DNA of 64,000 nt from Paenibacillus sp. OK003. GTDB lineage: Bacteria; Bacillota; Bacilli; Paenibacillales; Paenibacillaceae. The notes below the pieces were generated by a model. It was not told where the DNA came from. It worked only from the letters and a program-made list of their open reading frames with translations, and ran no database searches. Below, in pieces: positions 7,972-17,231 of the stretch. Location: assembly GCF_900109515.1 (NCBI RefSeq), contig NZ_FOBD01000021.1:1-64000 (forward strand), given 5' to 3'. The translations under genes and the position numbers were made by a program. Within the stretch, counting starts at the first letter, position 1. Every line of letters starts with the position of its first letter.

Positions 7972-8754
7972 ATGGCTACGAATTTCGTCATTGAAGGTCT
8001 GAAAGCGACGATCGAAGGTAAGGAAATCCTGAAAGGCATCAACCTGGAAATGAAGGGTGGAGAAATCCACGCAATCATGGGTCCGAACGGAACTGGTAAA
8101 TCAACTCTGGCTTCTGCACTTATGGGGCACCCTAAATATGAAGTAACAGAAGGTACGATTACACTTGATGGTGAAGATGTACTGGATATGGCTGTAGACG
8201 AGCGTGCTCGTGCAGGTCTGTTCCTGGCTATGCAATACCCGAGTGAAATTGCTGGTGTAACGAATTCTGACTTCCTGCGTAGCGCAATCAATGCACGTCG
8301 TGGTGAAGGCAACGAGATCTCTTTGATCAAGTTCATTCGCCAAATGGAAGGTAAAATGAAAGAACTCGACATGAATCCTGAGTTTGCTCACCGTTACCTG
8401 AACGAAGGTTTCTCCGGTGGTGAGAAAAAACGTAATGAAATTTTGCAAATGATGCTGCTTGATCCAAAGATCGTAGTACTCGATGAAATTGACTCCGGTC
8501 TGGATATCGATGCTCTGAAAATCGTGGCAAACGGTGTAAACGCAATGAAGAGCGAAGATCGCGGATTCCTGATTATCACTCACTATCAACGCCTGTTGAA
8601 CTACATTACTCCTGACTACGTGCACGTAATGATGCAAGGTCGTATCGTGAAGTCCGGCGGACCAGAACTGGCTCACCGTCTGGAAGCTGAAGGATATGAC
8701 TGGGTTAAGGAAGAGCTGGGAATTACAGACGAAACTGTAGGTCAAGAAGCGTAA
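7972..8754 (+). CDS. sufC: Fe-S cluster assembly ATPase SufC
   Basis: 260 residues. ABC-type ATPase that drives the SufB-SufD scaffold during Fe-S cluster assembly in the cytoplasm; it has no membrane partner. Walker A GPNGTGKST near residue 37, the SufC-type signature EGFSGGEKKRNEI, and Walker B KIVVLDEIDSGLDID are intact. GGAGGG lies upstream of the ATG. First gene of sufC-sufD-sufS-sufU-sufB, the order usual in Firmicutes, with 24 bases to sufD. Probably controlled by the operator overlapping the promoter at 7809-7854. Confidence 0.97.
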   Translation: MATNFVIEGLKATIEGKEILKGINLEMKGGEIHAIMGPNGTGKSTLASALMGHPKYEVTEGTITLDGEDVLDMAVDERARAGLFLAMQYPSEIAGVTNSDFLRSAINARRGEGNEISLIKFIRQMEGKMKELDMNPEFAHRYLNEGFSGGEKKRNEILQMMLLDPKIVVLDEIDSGLDIDALKIVANGVNAMKSEDRGFLIITHYQRLLNYITPDYVHVMMQGRIVKSGGPELAHRLEAEGYDWVKEELGITDETVGQEA

Positions 8755-8778
8755 AGACAAAACGGAGGAGGATAATCA

Positions 8779-10083
8779 ATGACTACACAAACAATTCTTC
8801 CGGTTGAATCTGAAGCGCTTCGCGCCTTGTCGGAAAGCAACAATGAACCCGGCTGGTTGACCGAGCAGCGGCTCGAAGCCCTTAAGCTAGCAAGTGGGCT
8901 TGCGCTTCCTAAACTGGAAAAACAAAAAATCGAACGCTGGAATGTCAGCGAGTACGGAACATATAAAGCTAGTGAAGCGATTGCTTCCCTTGAGGAAGTA
9001 CCAGCTTCCATTAAAGATCTGGTTAAGGACCAAGCGGAAGGCAGTCTGGTTATCCAGCGTAATTCCGGTACGGTATACTCCAAGTTGTCTGCTGATCTTG
9101 CAGCAAAAGGAGTGATCTTCACGGATCTTGCTACAGCGGTTCGCGAACATAGCGATCTGGTAAAACCATATCTGAATACGGCTGTAAAAGCAGATGAGCA
9201 TTCTCTTGCAGCACTGCATGCAGCACTTTGGAACGGCGGGGTATTCCTTTATGTTCCGAAAAACGTAGAGATTGAAGTTCCGCTGCAAGCGGTACTGCTC
9301 ACAGATGATGCTACTGCAACGTTTGCACCGCACGTGCTTGTCGTTGCTGAGTCCAATAGCTCCGTTACTTATGTGGATAACTACGTATCTGGCGAACTGT
9401 CTTCACCTGTATTCCATAACGGTGTTGTGGAAGTATTCGTGAAAGCTGGTGCCAAAGTTCGCTTCGCATCAGTTCATCAACTGAGCACAAGTGTTACTGA
9501 CGTATCTTTCCGCCGTGCAGTGGTGGAGAATGACGGTTCGATTGAGTGGATCGTTGGTGAGATGAACAATGGTGATACTGCAAGCAACACGATGACGGTT
9601 CTTAAAGGGAACGGCTCAAGCTCCGATTCCAAAGTTATCGCAGTAGGTTCCGGTTCCCAAAAACTGAACTACACAACAGAAGCTCGTCACTTCGGCAAAA
9701 ACACGCCAAGTCAGATGATTACACGTGCAGTTATGCGTGAAGAGGCTTCTGCAATCATTAACGGAATCACGAAGATTGAGAAAGGCGCTACTAAAGCGGA
9801 CGGACAGCAAACAGAGAAAGTACTGATGCTGAGCCCGAAAGCACGTGGAGACGCCAACCCAATCCTTCTCATTGATGAGGATGATGTAACAGCTGGTCAC
9901 GCGGCTTCTGTAGGTCAAGTCAATGTGGAGCAAATTCATTACTTGATGTCGCGCGGGATTAACCGTAAGGATGCGGAACGCCTGATCATTTACGGCTTCC
10001 TGGCTCCGGTGGTGGCGGATATTCCTCTGGAAGCACTGCGTACCCAATTGCAGTCTCTCATCGAACGGAAACTGGGACAATGA
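8779..10083 (+). CDS. sufD: Fe-S cluster assembly protein SufD
   Basis: 434 residues. Partner of SufB in the SufBCD scaffold; the pair forms a beta-helix platform on which the cluster is built. The central region carries the SufB/D core with GVFLYVPKNVEIEVPLQAV, and the C-terminal helical part has LMSRGINRKDAERLIIYGFL. GGAGGAGG precedes the start. Its stop overlaps the sufS start by four bases (ATGA), suggesting translational coupling. Paralogous to sufB in the same operon. Confidence 0.96.
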   Translation: MTTQTILPVESEALRALSESNNEPGWLTEQRLEALKLASGLALPKLEKQKIERWNVSEYGTYKASEAIASLEEVPASIKDLVKDQAEGSLVIQRNSGTVYSKLSADLAAKGVIFTDLATAVREHSDLVKPYLNTAVKADEHSLAALHAALWNGGVFLYVPKNVEIEVPLQAVLLTDDATATFAPHVLVVAESNSSVTYVDNYVSGELSSPVFHNGVVEVFVKAGAKVRFASVHQLSTSVTDVSFRRAVVENDGSIEWIVGEMNNGDTASNTMTVLKGNGSSSDSKVIAVGSGSQKLNYTTEARHFGKNTPSQMITRAVMREEASAIINGITKIEKGATKADGQQTEKVLMLSPKARGDANPILLIDEDDVTAGHAASVGQVNVEQIHYLMSRGINRKDAERLIIYGFLAPVVADIPLEALRTQLQSLIERKLGQ

Positions 10084-11300
10084 ACCCGGCTATCCGCGAG
10101 CAGTTCCCGATCCTCCACCAGGAAATCAACGGACACCCGCTCGTATACCTAGATAACGCAGCGACTTCCCAGAAGCCGCTGGCTGTAATCGAAGCGATTA
10201 AACATTATTATGAATATGAGAACTCCAATGTGCATCGTGGTGTTCATACGCTTGGAAGTCGTGCAACGGATGCTTATGAAGGCGCACGTGAGAAGGTTGC
10301 CAAGTTTATCAATGCACGGCGCACACAGGAGATTATTTTCACCCGTGGGACAACGACCGCTTTGAATTTGGTGGCTTCGTCCTACGGACGCTCAGTCTGC
10401 AAAGAAGGCGATGAGATTGTTATTACGCAGATGGAGCACCATAGCAATCTGATTCCATGGCAGCAGGTAGCCAAGGAAACGGGAGCGACATTGAAATACA
10501 TTCCGCTACAGCCGGATGGCAACATTGATTTGGCTGACGTGGATAAGACGATTACGAACAATACTAAAATTGTAGCAATCGCGTATGTATCCAATGTTAT
10601 GGGTGTTGTTCATCCGGTAAAACAAATCGCTGAAATTGCACACCGCAAAGGTGCTGTCATCGTTGTGGATGGCGCACAGAGCACACCGCACATGAAGGTG
10701 GATGTGCAGGATCTAGACTGTGATTTCTACGCATTATCCGGCCATAAAATGTGCGGACCAACCGGGATCGGTGCACTTTACGGCAAAAAGGCGCTGCTGG
10801 AGTCCATGGAGCCGGTTGAGTTCGGCGGTGAAATGATTGATGATGTGGGTCTCTACGAGTCCAATTGGAAAGAGCTTCCTTGGAAATTCGAAGGTGGCAC
10901 TCCGATTATCGCAGGTGCGGTAGGATTGGGTGCAGCCATTGATTTCCTGGAGCAGATTGGCATGGATGAGATTGCTCATCATGAAAGTGTGCTGGCAGCT
11001 TATGCAACGGAACGTATGGCCGAGATTGATGGACTGACCATTTATGGACCAGCCAAGCGTCATGTCGGAGTGGTTACATTTAACCTCGGTGATGTACACC
11101 CGCATGATGTGGCAACTGTGCTGGATGCAAGTGGCGTAGCCATTCGTGCCGGACACCACTGCTGCCAACCGCTGATGCGCTGGCTGGAAGTCAGTTCAAC
11201 AGCTCGTGCCAGTTTCTATCTATACAATAACGAACAAGATGTGGACCGGCTTGTCAGCGCCTTAATCCAGACAAAGGAGTATTTTGGCGATGCAACTTGA
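10080..11300 (+). CDS. sufS: Cysteine desulfurase SufS
   Basis: 406 residues. PLP enzyme that takes sulfur from cysteine as a persulfide for cluster assembly. The PLP-binding lysine is K223 in SGHKMCGPTG and the catalytic loop is RAGHHCCQPLM with Cys361, as in group II desulfurases. The start overlaps the sufD stop by four bases. It delivers sulfur to SufU, encoded next with a short overlap. Confidence 0.97.
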   Translation: MNPAIREQFPILHQEINGHPLVYLDNAATSQKPLAVIEAIKHYYEYENSNVHRGVHTLGSRATDAYEGAREKVAKFINARRTQEIIFTRGTTTALNLVASSYGRSVCKEGDEIVITQMEHHSNLIPWQQVAKETGATLKYIPLQPDGNIDLADVDKTITNNTKIVAIAYVSNVMGVVHPVKQIAEIAHRKGAVIVVDGAQSTPHMKVDVQDLDCDFYALSGHKMCGPTGIGALYGKKALLESMEPVEFGGEMIDDVGLYESNWKELPWKFEGGTPIIAGAVGLGAAIDFLEQIGMDEIAHHESVLAAYATERMAEIDGLTIYGPAKRHVGVVTFNLGDVHPHDVATVLDASGVAIRAGHHCCQPLMRWLEVSSTARASFYLYNNEQDVDRLVSALIQTKEYFGDAT

Positions 11301-11721
11301 TGATCTGTACCGGCGTGTCATAATGGACCACTACAAAAACCCGCGGAACCGCGGAACGTTTGATAATGAAGCTGTCACGGTGAATTTGAACAATCCAACG
11401 TGCGGCGACCGGATTTCACTGCAACTTTTACTGAAAGACGGAATCGTTCAGGAAGCCAAGTATACGGGGGAAGGTTGTTCCATCAGCATGTCCTCGGCAT
11501 CAATGATGACCGAGGCAGTCAAAGGCAAAACGATGGATCAGGCACTCGACATGGCTAACCGTTTTTCCTCACTGATGAAAGGGGAAGAAGTCGATTTCGA
11601 CGATTATGAAGATCTCGAAGCCCTATCCGGTGTGAACAAGTTCCCTGCACGCATCAAATGTGCCACATTGGCCTGGAATGCACTACGCAAAGGAATTGAC
11701 GAAGAAGACAATGTACAATAA
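11290..11721 (+). CDS. sufU: Zinc-dependent sulfurtransferase SufU
   Basis: 143 residues. Accepts persulfide sulfur from SufS and passes it to the SufBCD scaffold in Gram-positive bacteria. Zinc ligands and the sulfur-accepting cysteine are visible: NPTCGDRI (Cys38, Asp40), GEGCSIS (Cys63) and KCATLAW (Cys124), plus the long insertion that separates SufU from IscU. The ATG at 11290 is preferred, ten bases after AAAGGAG; a TTG at 11284 is an alternative but only four bases from it. The gene overlaps the end of sufS by 11 bases. Confidence 0.95.
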   Translation: MQLDDLYRRVIMDHYKNPRNRGTFDNEAVTVNLNNPTCGDRISLQLLLKDGIVQEAKYTGEGCSISMSSASMMTEAVKGKTMDQALDMANRFSSLMKGEEVDFDDYEDLEALSGVNKFPARIKCATLAWNALRKGIDEEDNVQ

Positions 11722-11741
11722 CGATAGGGAGGTAGAGCAAG

Positions 11742-13139
11742 ATGGCTAAAAAAGCACCAGAAATGGAAGAGTATAAATATGGTTTTCGTGACGAACACAA
11801 ATCCATCTTTCAAACCGGTAAAGGTCTGACTGCAGAAGTCGTTACGGAGATTTCCAAAATCAAGAACGAACCGGAATGGATGTTGGAATTCCGTTTGAAA
11901 TCCCTGAAACAATTCGAAAAGATGCCGATGCCGAAATGGGGCGGAGATCTAGACGGGTTGGATTTCAATGAAATTCAGTATTATGTTCGTGCTTCTGACA
12001 AGCAAGGAAAAACATGGGAAGAGGTTCCTTCCGAAATCAAGGAAACTTTTGATAAACTGGGTATCCCTGAAGCGGAGCAAAAGTTCCTCGCAGGTGTATC
12101 AGCTCAGTATGAGTCCGAGGTTGTATACCACAACATGCAAAAAGAATTGGAAGATCAGGGCGTAATCTTCATGGATACGGATACTGCACTTAGAGAGCAT
12201 CCGGAAATCCTGCGTGAATATTTCGCAACCGTTATTCCACCAGCAGATAACAAATTCGCTGCATTGAACAGTGCCGTTTGGTCCGGAGGAAGCTTCATCT
12301 ACGTGCCTAAAGGCGTAAAATGTGAAGTGCCTCTGCAAGCCTATTTCCGGATTAACTCCGAAAATATGGGACAATTCGAGCGTACACTCATCATTGCGGA
12401 CGAAGACAGCTTCGTTCACTATGTAGAGGGCTGTACAGCTCCAATCTACAGCACGAACTCACTGCACAGTGCGGTCGTTGAGATCATCTGTAAGAAAAAT
12501 GCCCGTGTTCGTTACACAACAATTCAAAACTGGGCACCAAACATCTACAACCTGGTTACTAAACGTGCGGTTGCTGAAGAAAATGCAACGATGGAATGGG
12601 TCGATGGCAACATCGGTTCCAAACTGACGATGAAATATCCAGCAGTTGTACTGAAAGGCCGCGGAGCTAAAGGTTCGGTTCTGTCTATCGCTGTAGCTGG
12701 TAAAAATCAGCATCAGGATGCAGGCGCGAAAATGATTCACTTGGCTCCAGATACAACATCAACGATTGTATCCAAGTCGATCAGTAAACATGGTGGTAAA
12801 GTAACCTACCGTGGTCTGGCTTCCTTTGGTCGCCAAGCGGAAGGTGCAAAATCCAATATCAAATGTGATACACTCATTCTGGATAATGAGTCCACATCCG
12901 ATACAATTCCTTACAATGAAATCATGAATGATAACATCATGCTGGAGCATGAAGCTACGGTATCCAAAGTGTCCGAGGATCAGCTCTTCTACCTGATGAG
13001 CCGTGGTTTGACTGATGCAGAAGCTACACAGATGATCATCATGGGCTTCATTGAACCATTCACGAAGGAATTGCCGATGGAATATGCGGTAGAGATGAAC
13101 AGATTGATCAAGTTTGAAATGGAAGGCAGTATCGGTTAA
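11742..13139 (+). CDS. sufB: Fe-S cluster assembly protein SufB
   Basis: 465 residues. Main scaffold subunit of SufBCD. Typical motifs: EYKYGFRDEHKSIFQTGKG at the start, GGSFIYVPKGVKCEVPLQAY in the core, VEGCTAP, IQNWAPNIYNLVTKRAV, and a C-terminal EDQLFYLMSRGLTDAEA. AGGGAGG precedes the ATG; 20 bases separate it from sufU. Last gene of the operon, followed by an intrinsic terminator. Confidence 0.97.
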   Translation: MAKKAPEMEEYKYGFRDEHKSIFQTGKGLTAEVVTEISKIKNEPEWMLEFRLKSLKQFEKMPMPKWGGDLDGLDFNEIQYYVRASDKQGKTWEEVPSEIKETFDKLGIPEAEQKFLAGVSAQYESEVVYHNMQKELEDQGVIFMDTDTALREHPEILREYFATVIPPADNKFAALNSAVWSGGSFIYVPKGVKCEVPLQAYFRINSENMGQFERTLIIADEDSFVHYVEGCTAPIYSTNSLHSAVVEIICKKNARVRYTTIQNWAPNIYNLVTKRAVAEENATMEWVDGNIGSKLTMKYPAVVLKGRGAKGSVLSIAVAGKNQHQDAGAKMIHLAPDTTSTIVSKSISKHGGKVTYRGLASFGRQAEGAKSNIKCDTLILDNESTSDTIPYNEIMNDNIMLEHEATVSKVSEDQLFYLMSRGLTDAEATQMIIMGFIEPFTKELPMEYAVEMNRLIKFEMEGSIG

Positions 13140-13237
13140 TCTGCCGTAATAGCCTAGGCTTTTCGGAACCTTGGAATATGGAGCGTGCTGATGTTATGCC
13201 GACTTCGTTTCAGGTGATCGTGTATTGAAGCAAAAGA

Positions 13238-13268
13238 GATCGAGGGAGATATCCCTCGATCTTTTTTT
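13238..13268 (+). terminator. Terminator of the suf operon
   Basis: Perfect 10-bp stem GATCGAGGGA/TCCCTCGATC with a four-base loop, followed by seven T. Confidence 0.93.
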
Positions 13269-13376
13269 ATCCATCCAAGAGGATCTAATTAAACATAGGA
13301 CTAGACCAGAGTTATTCTTCTGTTAATAAATGTTACATATATTTGAATAGATATAAATATGAGGAGGGATAACATA

Positions 13377-14729
13377 ATGAGACAGCAATTGGCCAAGAGG
13401 GGGGCAGCCCTGTTATTATCTGCACTTGTTACTTTCAGCAGTTTGCCACTATTTTCATCAACAGTAAGTGCAGCAGCAGGGGAAACAGTAACTGGGTCTT
13501 TTAACATCCTTAGTTATAATGTAGGTGGTCTTCCGGATCTTGTATCCAGCTCTAATCCTGGGGAGTACACCGTTCAGATCTCCCCCAAATTAAACGACTA
13601 TGACATCGTTAATGTACAAGAGGATTTTAATTATCACCAGGATCTGATATCCCAAGTAACCTTGTCGTATTTGACCAAAACAAGCGGGGTTGCGGGTTTT
13701 GGCAGTGGATTGAACAGCTTATCCAGGTATGCATTCCGCGATTTGAAGCGTATTACCTGGGATAAGAGATCCGGTATCTTTGACAATGGAAGTGATGAAC
13801 TGACACCTAAAGGATTTACAGCAGCAACTTATGAGATTGCTCCTCAGGTGAAGGTGGACGTGTACAATTTGCATGCGGACGCGGGCAGCGATGATAAGTC
13901 GCTTGAGGCAAGACGAGATAATATTAAACAACTCTCCAATTACATAAAAGAACATTCGGATGGTAACGCGGTCATCGTATTTGGAGATACCAATACACGG
14001 TATACCCGTGCGGCGGACAATATCGAGCTTCTCATGTCTGAAAATGGACTAAGAGATCCGTGGATCGATTTGATCCGGGGTGGAAATATTCCCGCTGATG
14101 GTGAAGCACTTATGGATACAACGAATTTAAATGGCCCGAACTATGAGATTGTGGATAAAATTTTGTATCGCGGAAGCAAAGCTTTGTCTCTTAATGCAGC
14201 GAGCTACCGCTTGGAAGACCAAACGTTTGTTGACCCGAATGGAAAACAGCTCTCTGATCATTATCCGATCACAGCAGAATTCGTATACAGTACATCTGCT
14301 CAGTACGAACTTAGTTCAACGATTGGCGGATCAGGAGGGACTGGTTTTAATGATCTGAATCATATTCCTGATGCCAGACCTGCCTCCGTTGTGCTCAACT
14401 CAGGTAATCGTGTAGACGGCATTTCAACCTTGTACAAAGACGGAACAGATCTGACTCATGGCGGCAAATCGAACACAGCCACACTGAATCTGGCAGATGG
14501 AGAGTACTTAACTCAGGCGACGATTGGTCAGGGTACACGAAATGGAGATAAACGAATCTTTTACGTGGAGTTATCCACCAATCTTGGCAATAAAATTGCA
14601 GGGGGTCAGAAAACTTCAGAGCAGATCATTTTGAACGCCCCTGCGGGATGGTATATCGCCGGGTTTTATGGAAGAGCCGACCAGGAGATTGATCAGCTTG
14701 GAGTTATTTATAAGCGTGTCCAACCTTAA
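13377..14729 (+). CDS. Secreted endonuclease/exonuclease/phosphatase-fold enzyme fused to a jacalin-like lectin domain
   Basis: 450 residues. A signal peptide covers about residues 1-33 (basic start, hydrophobic core, VSA-A site). Residues 40-303 are an EEP (DNase I/sphingomyelinase-like) hydrolase with the expected active-site residues: Asn48 in SYNVG, Glu82 in VQED, His166 in NLHADAG, Asp204/Asn206 in GDTNT and Asp294/His295 in LSDHYP. The remainder, from about 306, has Gly-rich strands ending in APAGWYIAGFYGRADQEIDQ, the pattern of a jacalin-related sugar-binding domain. Likely a secreted phosphodiesterase or nuclease held to carbohydrate; the substrate is unknown. Start chosen at 13377, after GAGGAGGG. 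Monocistronic: a terminator precedes and follows. Confidence 0.85.
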   Translation: MRQQLAKRGAALLLSALVTFSSLPLFSSTVSAAAGETVTGSFNILSYNVGGLPDLVSSSNPGEYTVQISPKLNDYDIVNVQEDFNYHQDLISQVTLSYLTKTSGVAGFGSGLNSLSRYAFRDLKRITWDKRSGIFDNGSDELTPKGFTAATYEIAPQVKVDVYNLHADAGSDDKSLEARRDNIKQLSNYIKEHSDGNAVIVFGDTNTRYTRAADNIELLMSENGLRDPWIDLIRGGNIPADGEALMDTTNLNGPNYEIVDKILYRGSKALSLNAASYRLEDQTFVDPNGKQLSDHYPITAEFVYSTSAQYELSSTIGGSGGTGFNDLNHIPDARPASVVLNSGNRVDGISTLYKDGTDLTHGGKSNTATLNLADGEYLTQATIGQGTRNGDKRIFYVELSTNLGNKIAGGQKTSEQIILNAPAGWYIAGFYGRADQEIDQLGVIYKRVQP

Positions 14730-14810
14730 TCTTGCGTTTAGAACGATAGAGAGCAGATTTATTGTAACTGGTCTATAATCTATAACACCGCTTGGAATAT
14801 ACATTATTGG

Positions 14811-14857
14811 AAAAGACCGCAGGGTTGGGACCAATAACATTCTGAGCGGTTCTTTTT
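14811..14857 (+). terminator. Terminator-like hairpin after the EEP-lectin gene
   Basis: AGACCGC can pair with GCGGTTCT, followed by a T run; the loop is long, so strength is moderate. Confidence 0.55.
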
Positions 14858-14932
14858 TGTAATAAAATAAGATCAATAGCACAAGCCATTTACTAGATTT
14901 AAGCATCTAATGATAGAAAAGGATGTGAATGC

Positions 14933-15652
14933 ATGAGCATAAATCCATTTAAGGGATATCGGATTACGAGTTCATTTGGCTACCGTATTCATCCTATTTC
15001 TGGCGGACATACATTTCATCGTGGAATCGATCTCGTCACAGAGCCATGGAATGGCCCCATACATGCATTTATGGAAGGAACTGTACGTTTTGCTGCGGAA
15101 GGTGCAACAGGCTCAGGATTCGGCGGTTACGGGCTTACGGTGGCGGTACAGGATCACAGGGGCTACTTGCATTGTTATGCTCACCTTTCCCGAATTGCAG
15201 TAAAAGTTGGACAGCAAGTGAAACAAGGGCAGCTTCTTGGCAACCAGGGGAGCACGGGTGAAAGCACGGGTCCGCATGTGCATTATGAGGTACGCAAAAC
15301 AAGCACCCCTTTGTATGGATATACAGCTAGTGAGAATGGTGTTGTTGATCCAGGGATCTACTTGCAATCTGAATATAGTTCAACGGTTGAAGAACAGGAG
15401 GGGAAGCCAATGACGACGGAGGAAAGAGAGCGGTTAACAGCAATGGAGAAGATGCTGAAATCGCAGTCGGCCTGGATCCAGCAGCAGAAAAACAGTTCCA
15501 GTATGGCTTGTCCGTCCTGGGCTGAGGAAGCTTATCTTTATTACCAACCATATATAATGAACGATACAGGCAGTTATGATTTTTGGAGATTGCTTGTCAT
15601 CATGTATCGCAAGGAGAAGGGGATCAAGGTATCTTCCAATTCATCAAGTTAA
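14933..15652 (+). CDS. M23 family metallopeptidase (LytM-like) without signal peptide
   Basis: 239 residues. Residues 1-150 form an M23 endopeptidase domain: SSFGYRIHP, HRGIDL (zinc ligands His29 and Asp33), the catalytic GPHVHYEV and a typical final GVVDPGIYL. Such enzymes cut peptide bridges in peptidoglycan. There is no signal peptide; the protein starts directly in the catalytic domain, as in phage endolysins or enzymes acting in the mother cell. The last 85 residues are a Glu/Lys/Gln-rich helix (TTEERERLTAMEKMLKSQ) and then a Trp/Tyr-rich segment that I do not recognise; it may bind the wall or a partner. No holin is adjacent. GGATGTG-type ribosome site upstream. Confidence 0.8.
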   Translation: MSINPFKGYRITSSFGYRIHPISGGHTFHRGIDLVTEPWNGPIHAFMEGTVRFAAEGATGSGFGGYGLTVAVQDHRGYLHCYAHLSRIAVKVGQQVKQGQLLGNQGSTGESTGPHVHYEVRKTSTPLYGYTASENGVVDPGIYLQSEYSSTVEEQEGKPMTTEERERLTAMEKMLKSQSAWIQQQKNSSSMACPSWAEEAYLYYQPYIMNDTGSYDFWRLLVIMYRKEKGIKVSSNSSS

Positions 15653-15794
15653 TTAATAGATCAGGATTATACGTGAAGCTTGTTTTACTCAAAAGCAGGC
15701 AGACAACCATTTATTGAATGTTGCCAGTTCGCCCGGTTCATTCAAACGCAAACGTCATATGTTAGGGTATACCTGATGAAGAGGAGGCAATCAC

Positions 15795-15923
15795 ATGAGC
15801 GAAGTTGGATACGGCTGTGGTGGCAACGTAGGCGGCATAGGATACAACCCATTCACAAACACGGGTGCGATCTTGGTACTGTTTATTCTGTTGGTCATCA
15901 TCACTAAAGCATTCTACGTTTAA
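15795..15923 (+). CDS. YjcZ-like small sporulation peptide
   Basis: 42 residues. A Gly-rich N-terminus (GYGCGG, GGIGYNPF) is followed by a single hydrophobic helix (ILVLFILLVIIT) and a short basic/aromatic end. This matches the YjcZ family of tiny, Gly-rich, single-span peptides found in spore formers and often expressed in sporulation; molecular role unknown. GAGGAGG lies eight bases before the ATG. A hairpin terminator follows. Confidence 0.82.
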   Translation: MSEVGYGCGGNVGGIGYNPFTNTGAILVLFILLVIITKAFYV

Positions 15924-15951
15924 TCTGATATGAACGAAATGGAATACAAAA

Positions 15952-15977
15952 GGGAAGCCTCAATGGCTCCCTTTTTT
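15952..15977 (+). terminator. Terminator after the YjcZ-like gene
   Basis: GGGAAGCC pairs with GGCTCCC (one bulge), loop TCAAT, then six T. Confidence 0.75.
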
Positions 15978-16057
15978 CACGTACATACCAACGTATAAGA
16001 TGTTCTCTTAAATTTGGGTTACTCTAACTGCTGCTGCGCATACCTAGATGCTAATGC

Positions 16058-17107
16058 TTACTGGATATAAATTTCAACGATAGCTACATCTCTTTCCCTC
16101 GCTAAATCGATGAAGGCTGTAGAGGTCTGAACGAGTGGGCGGAAATAATCCGCAGGGTTGTTCAAAACAATCAGACCGGTTTCGCCGGTCGTGAGCAGAA
16201 CCCTTTTGCCAATAAAGTTGGGTAGCATATGTTTGATGAGTTCCTGCGTGACTTCAGCGTTCAACTGACCGAAGCTCAGGCTGTACAATTCGCATAGCAC
16301 GGAGATAAGCTCTTGCTTAGTCTGATACACCCGATTGGTCGTCATGGCGCTGTACACATCAGCTACAGCCGTTATACGGGCAAATGGATGAATCTCGTCG
16401 CCTTTCAGTCCGTAGGGGTAGCCGCTTCCATCTTCGCGCTCATGATGCTGAAGGGCAACGGTTGCAAGGATCTCGTCCTGAGTGGATTCTTTGACAATCT
16501 CATAACCATATAACGTATGTTTCTTCATTTCTTCGAATTCTTCGGGTGTTAACTTGCCCGGCTTATGTAACATTTCAGAAGGAATCTTGGATTTGCCGAT
16601 ATCGTGAAGATATCCTGCTTTGGCTACGGTTAGACAATCCTCAGGGTTATATCCCATCCAGCCTGCGATATAAAAAGCGAGCATTCCGACTTGTAAGGAA
16701 TGGTTGTAGGTGTAGTCGTTATCCCCGTCAAGCATCAGCAGCAAGGAGACAACATCCTTTTGTTTTTCAAGCTGGCCCGTTAGGGTAATCAAAATCTCAT
16801 CGACCTGAGTCTCATCAATAAAACCCTTCTCCATCGCTTGTCCAAACAGAGATTCTGTACCTTTGATCGTATCGTTAAACAGGTTAGTTAACAGAAGGGT
16901 TTGATCGGAAGGTAAGGTTTGTGCATCAGAGTGTAGGTCAGATGTTGTATGCTCTACATCTGCGTAATCGATTCCATGCTGCAGCAGCTTGGCAATATCA
17001 TCGTCGCTGAGTGTGGAACCTTTCATCAGCATATGGAGACCCGAACTGTTGTACACATCATTTTTTAACAGGTCGCCAGTTTTAAGATCAGTAACATGCA
17101 CTCTCAC
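16058..17107 (-). CDS. HD-GYP domain protein, probable cyclic-di-GMP phosphodiesterase
   Basis: 349 residues. The N-terminal 100 residues match the domain that precedes HD-GYP in many Bacillales proteins (TDLKTGDLLKNDVYNSSG). The HD-GYP domain (about 135-310) has every signature: YLHDIGKSKIP, HTLYGYEIV, HHEREDGSGYPYGL and AVADVYSAMTTNRVY. These enzymes degrade cyclic-di-GMP. No membrane segment or receiver domain. I start at a GTG at 17107, eight bases after AAGGTGG, which matches the start of the paralogue at 19599; an upstream Met at 17203 adds a hydrophobic stretch with no ribosome site. It lies 124 bases downstream of the MoaD-MoaE gene. Confidence 0.88.
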   Translation of the reverse strand: MRVHVTDLKTGDLLKNDVYNSSGLHMLMKGSTLSDDDIAKLLQHGIDYADVEHTTSDLHSDAQTLPSDQTLLLTNLFNDTIKGTESLFGQAMEKGFIDETQVDEILITLTGQLEKQKDVVSLLLMLDGDNDYTYNHSLQVGMLAFYIAGWMGYNPEDCLTVAKAGYLHDIGKSKIPSEMLHKPGKLTPEEFEEMKKHTLYGYEIVKESTQDEILATVALQHHEREDGSGYPYGLKGDEIHPFARITAVADVYSAMTTNRVYQTKQELISVLCELYSLSFGQLNAEVTQELIKHMLPNFIGKRVLLTTGETGLIVLNNPADYFRPLVQTSTAFIDLARERDVAIVEIYIQ

Positions 17108-17231
17108 GTATAAACCACCTTTTCCTCGACTAATATCGACACATATGATTATAATAACAAGAAAAAAATGGGTTGACAACGACTTATTTACTAATTTCGT
17201 CACCTGTTTAACAGGTCGAAAGACTAGTTAT

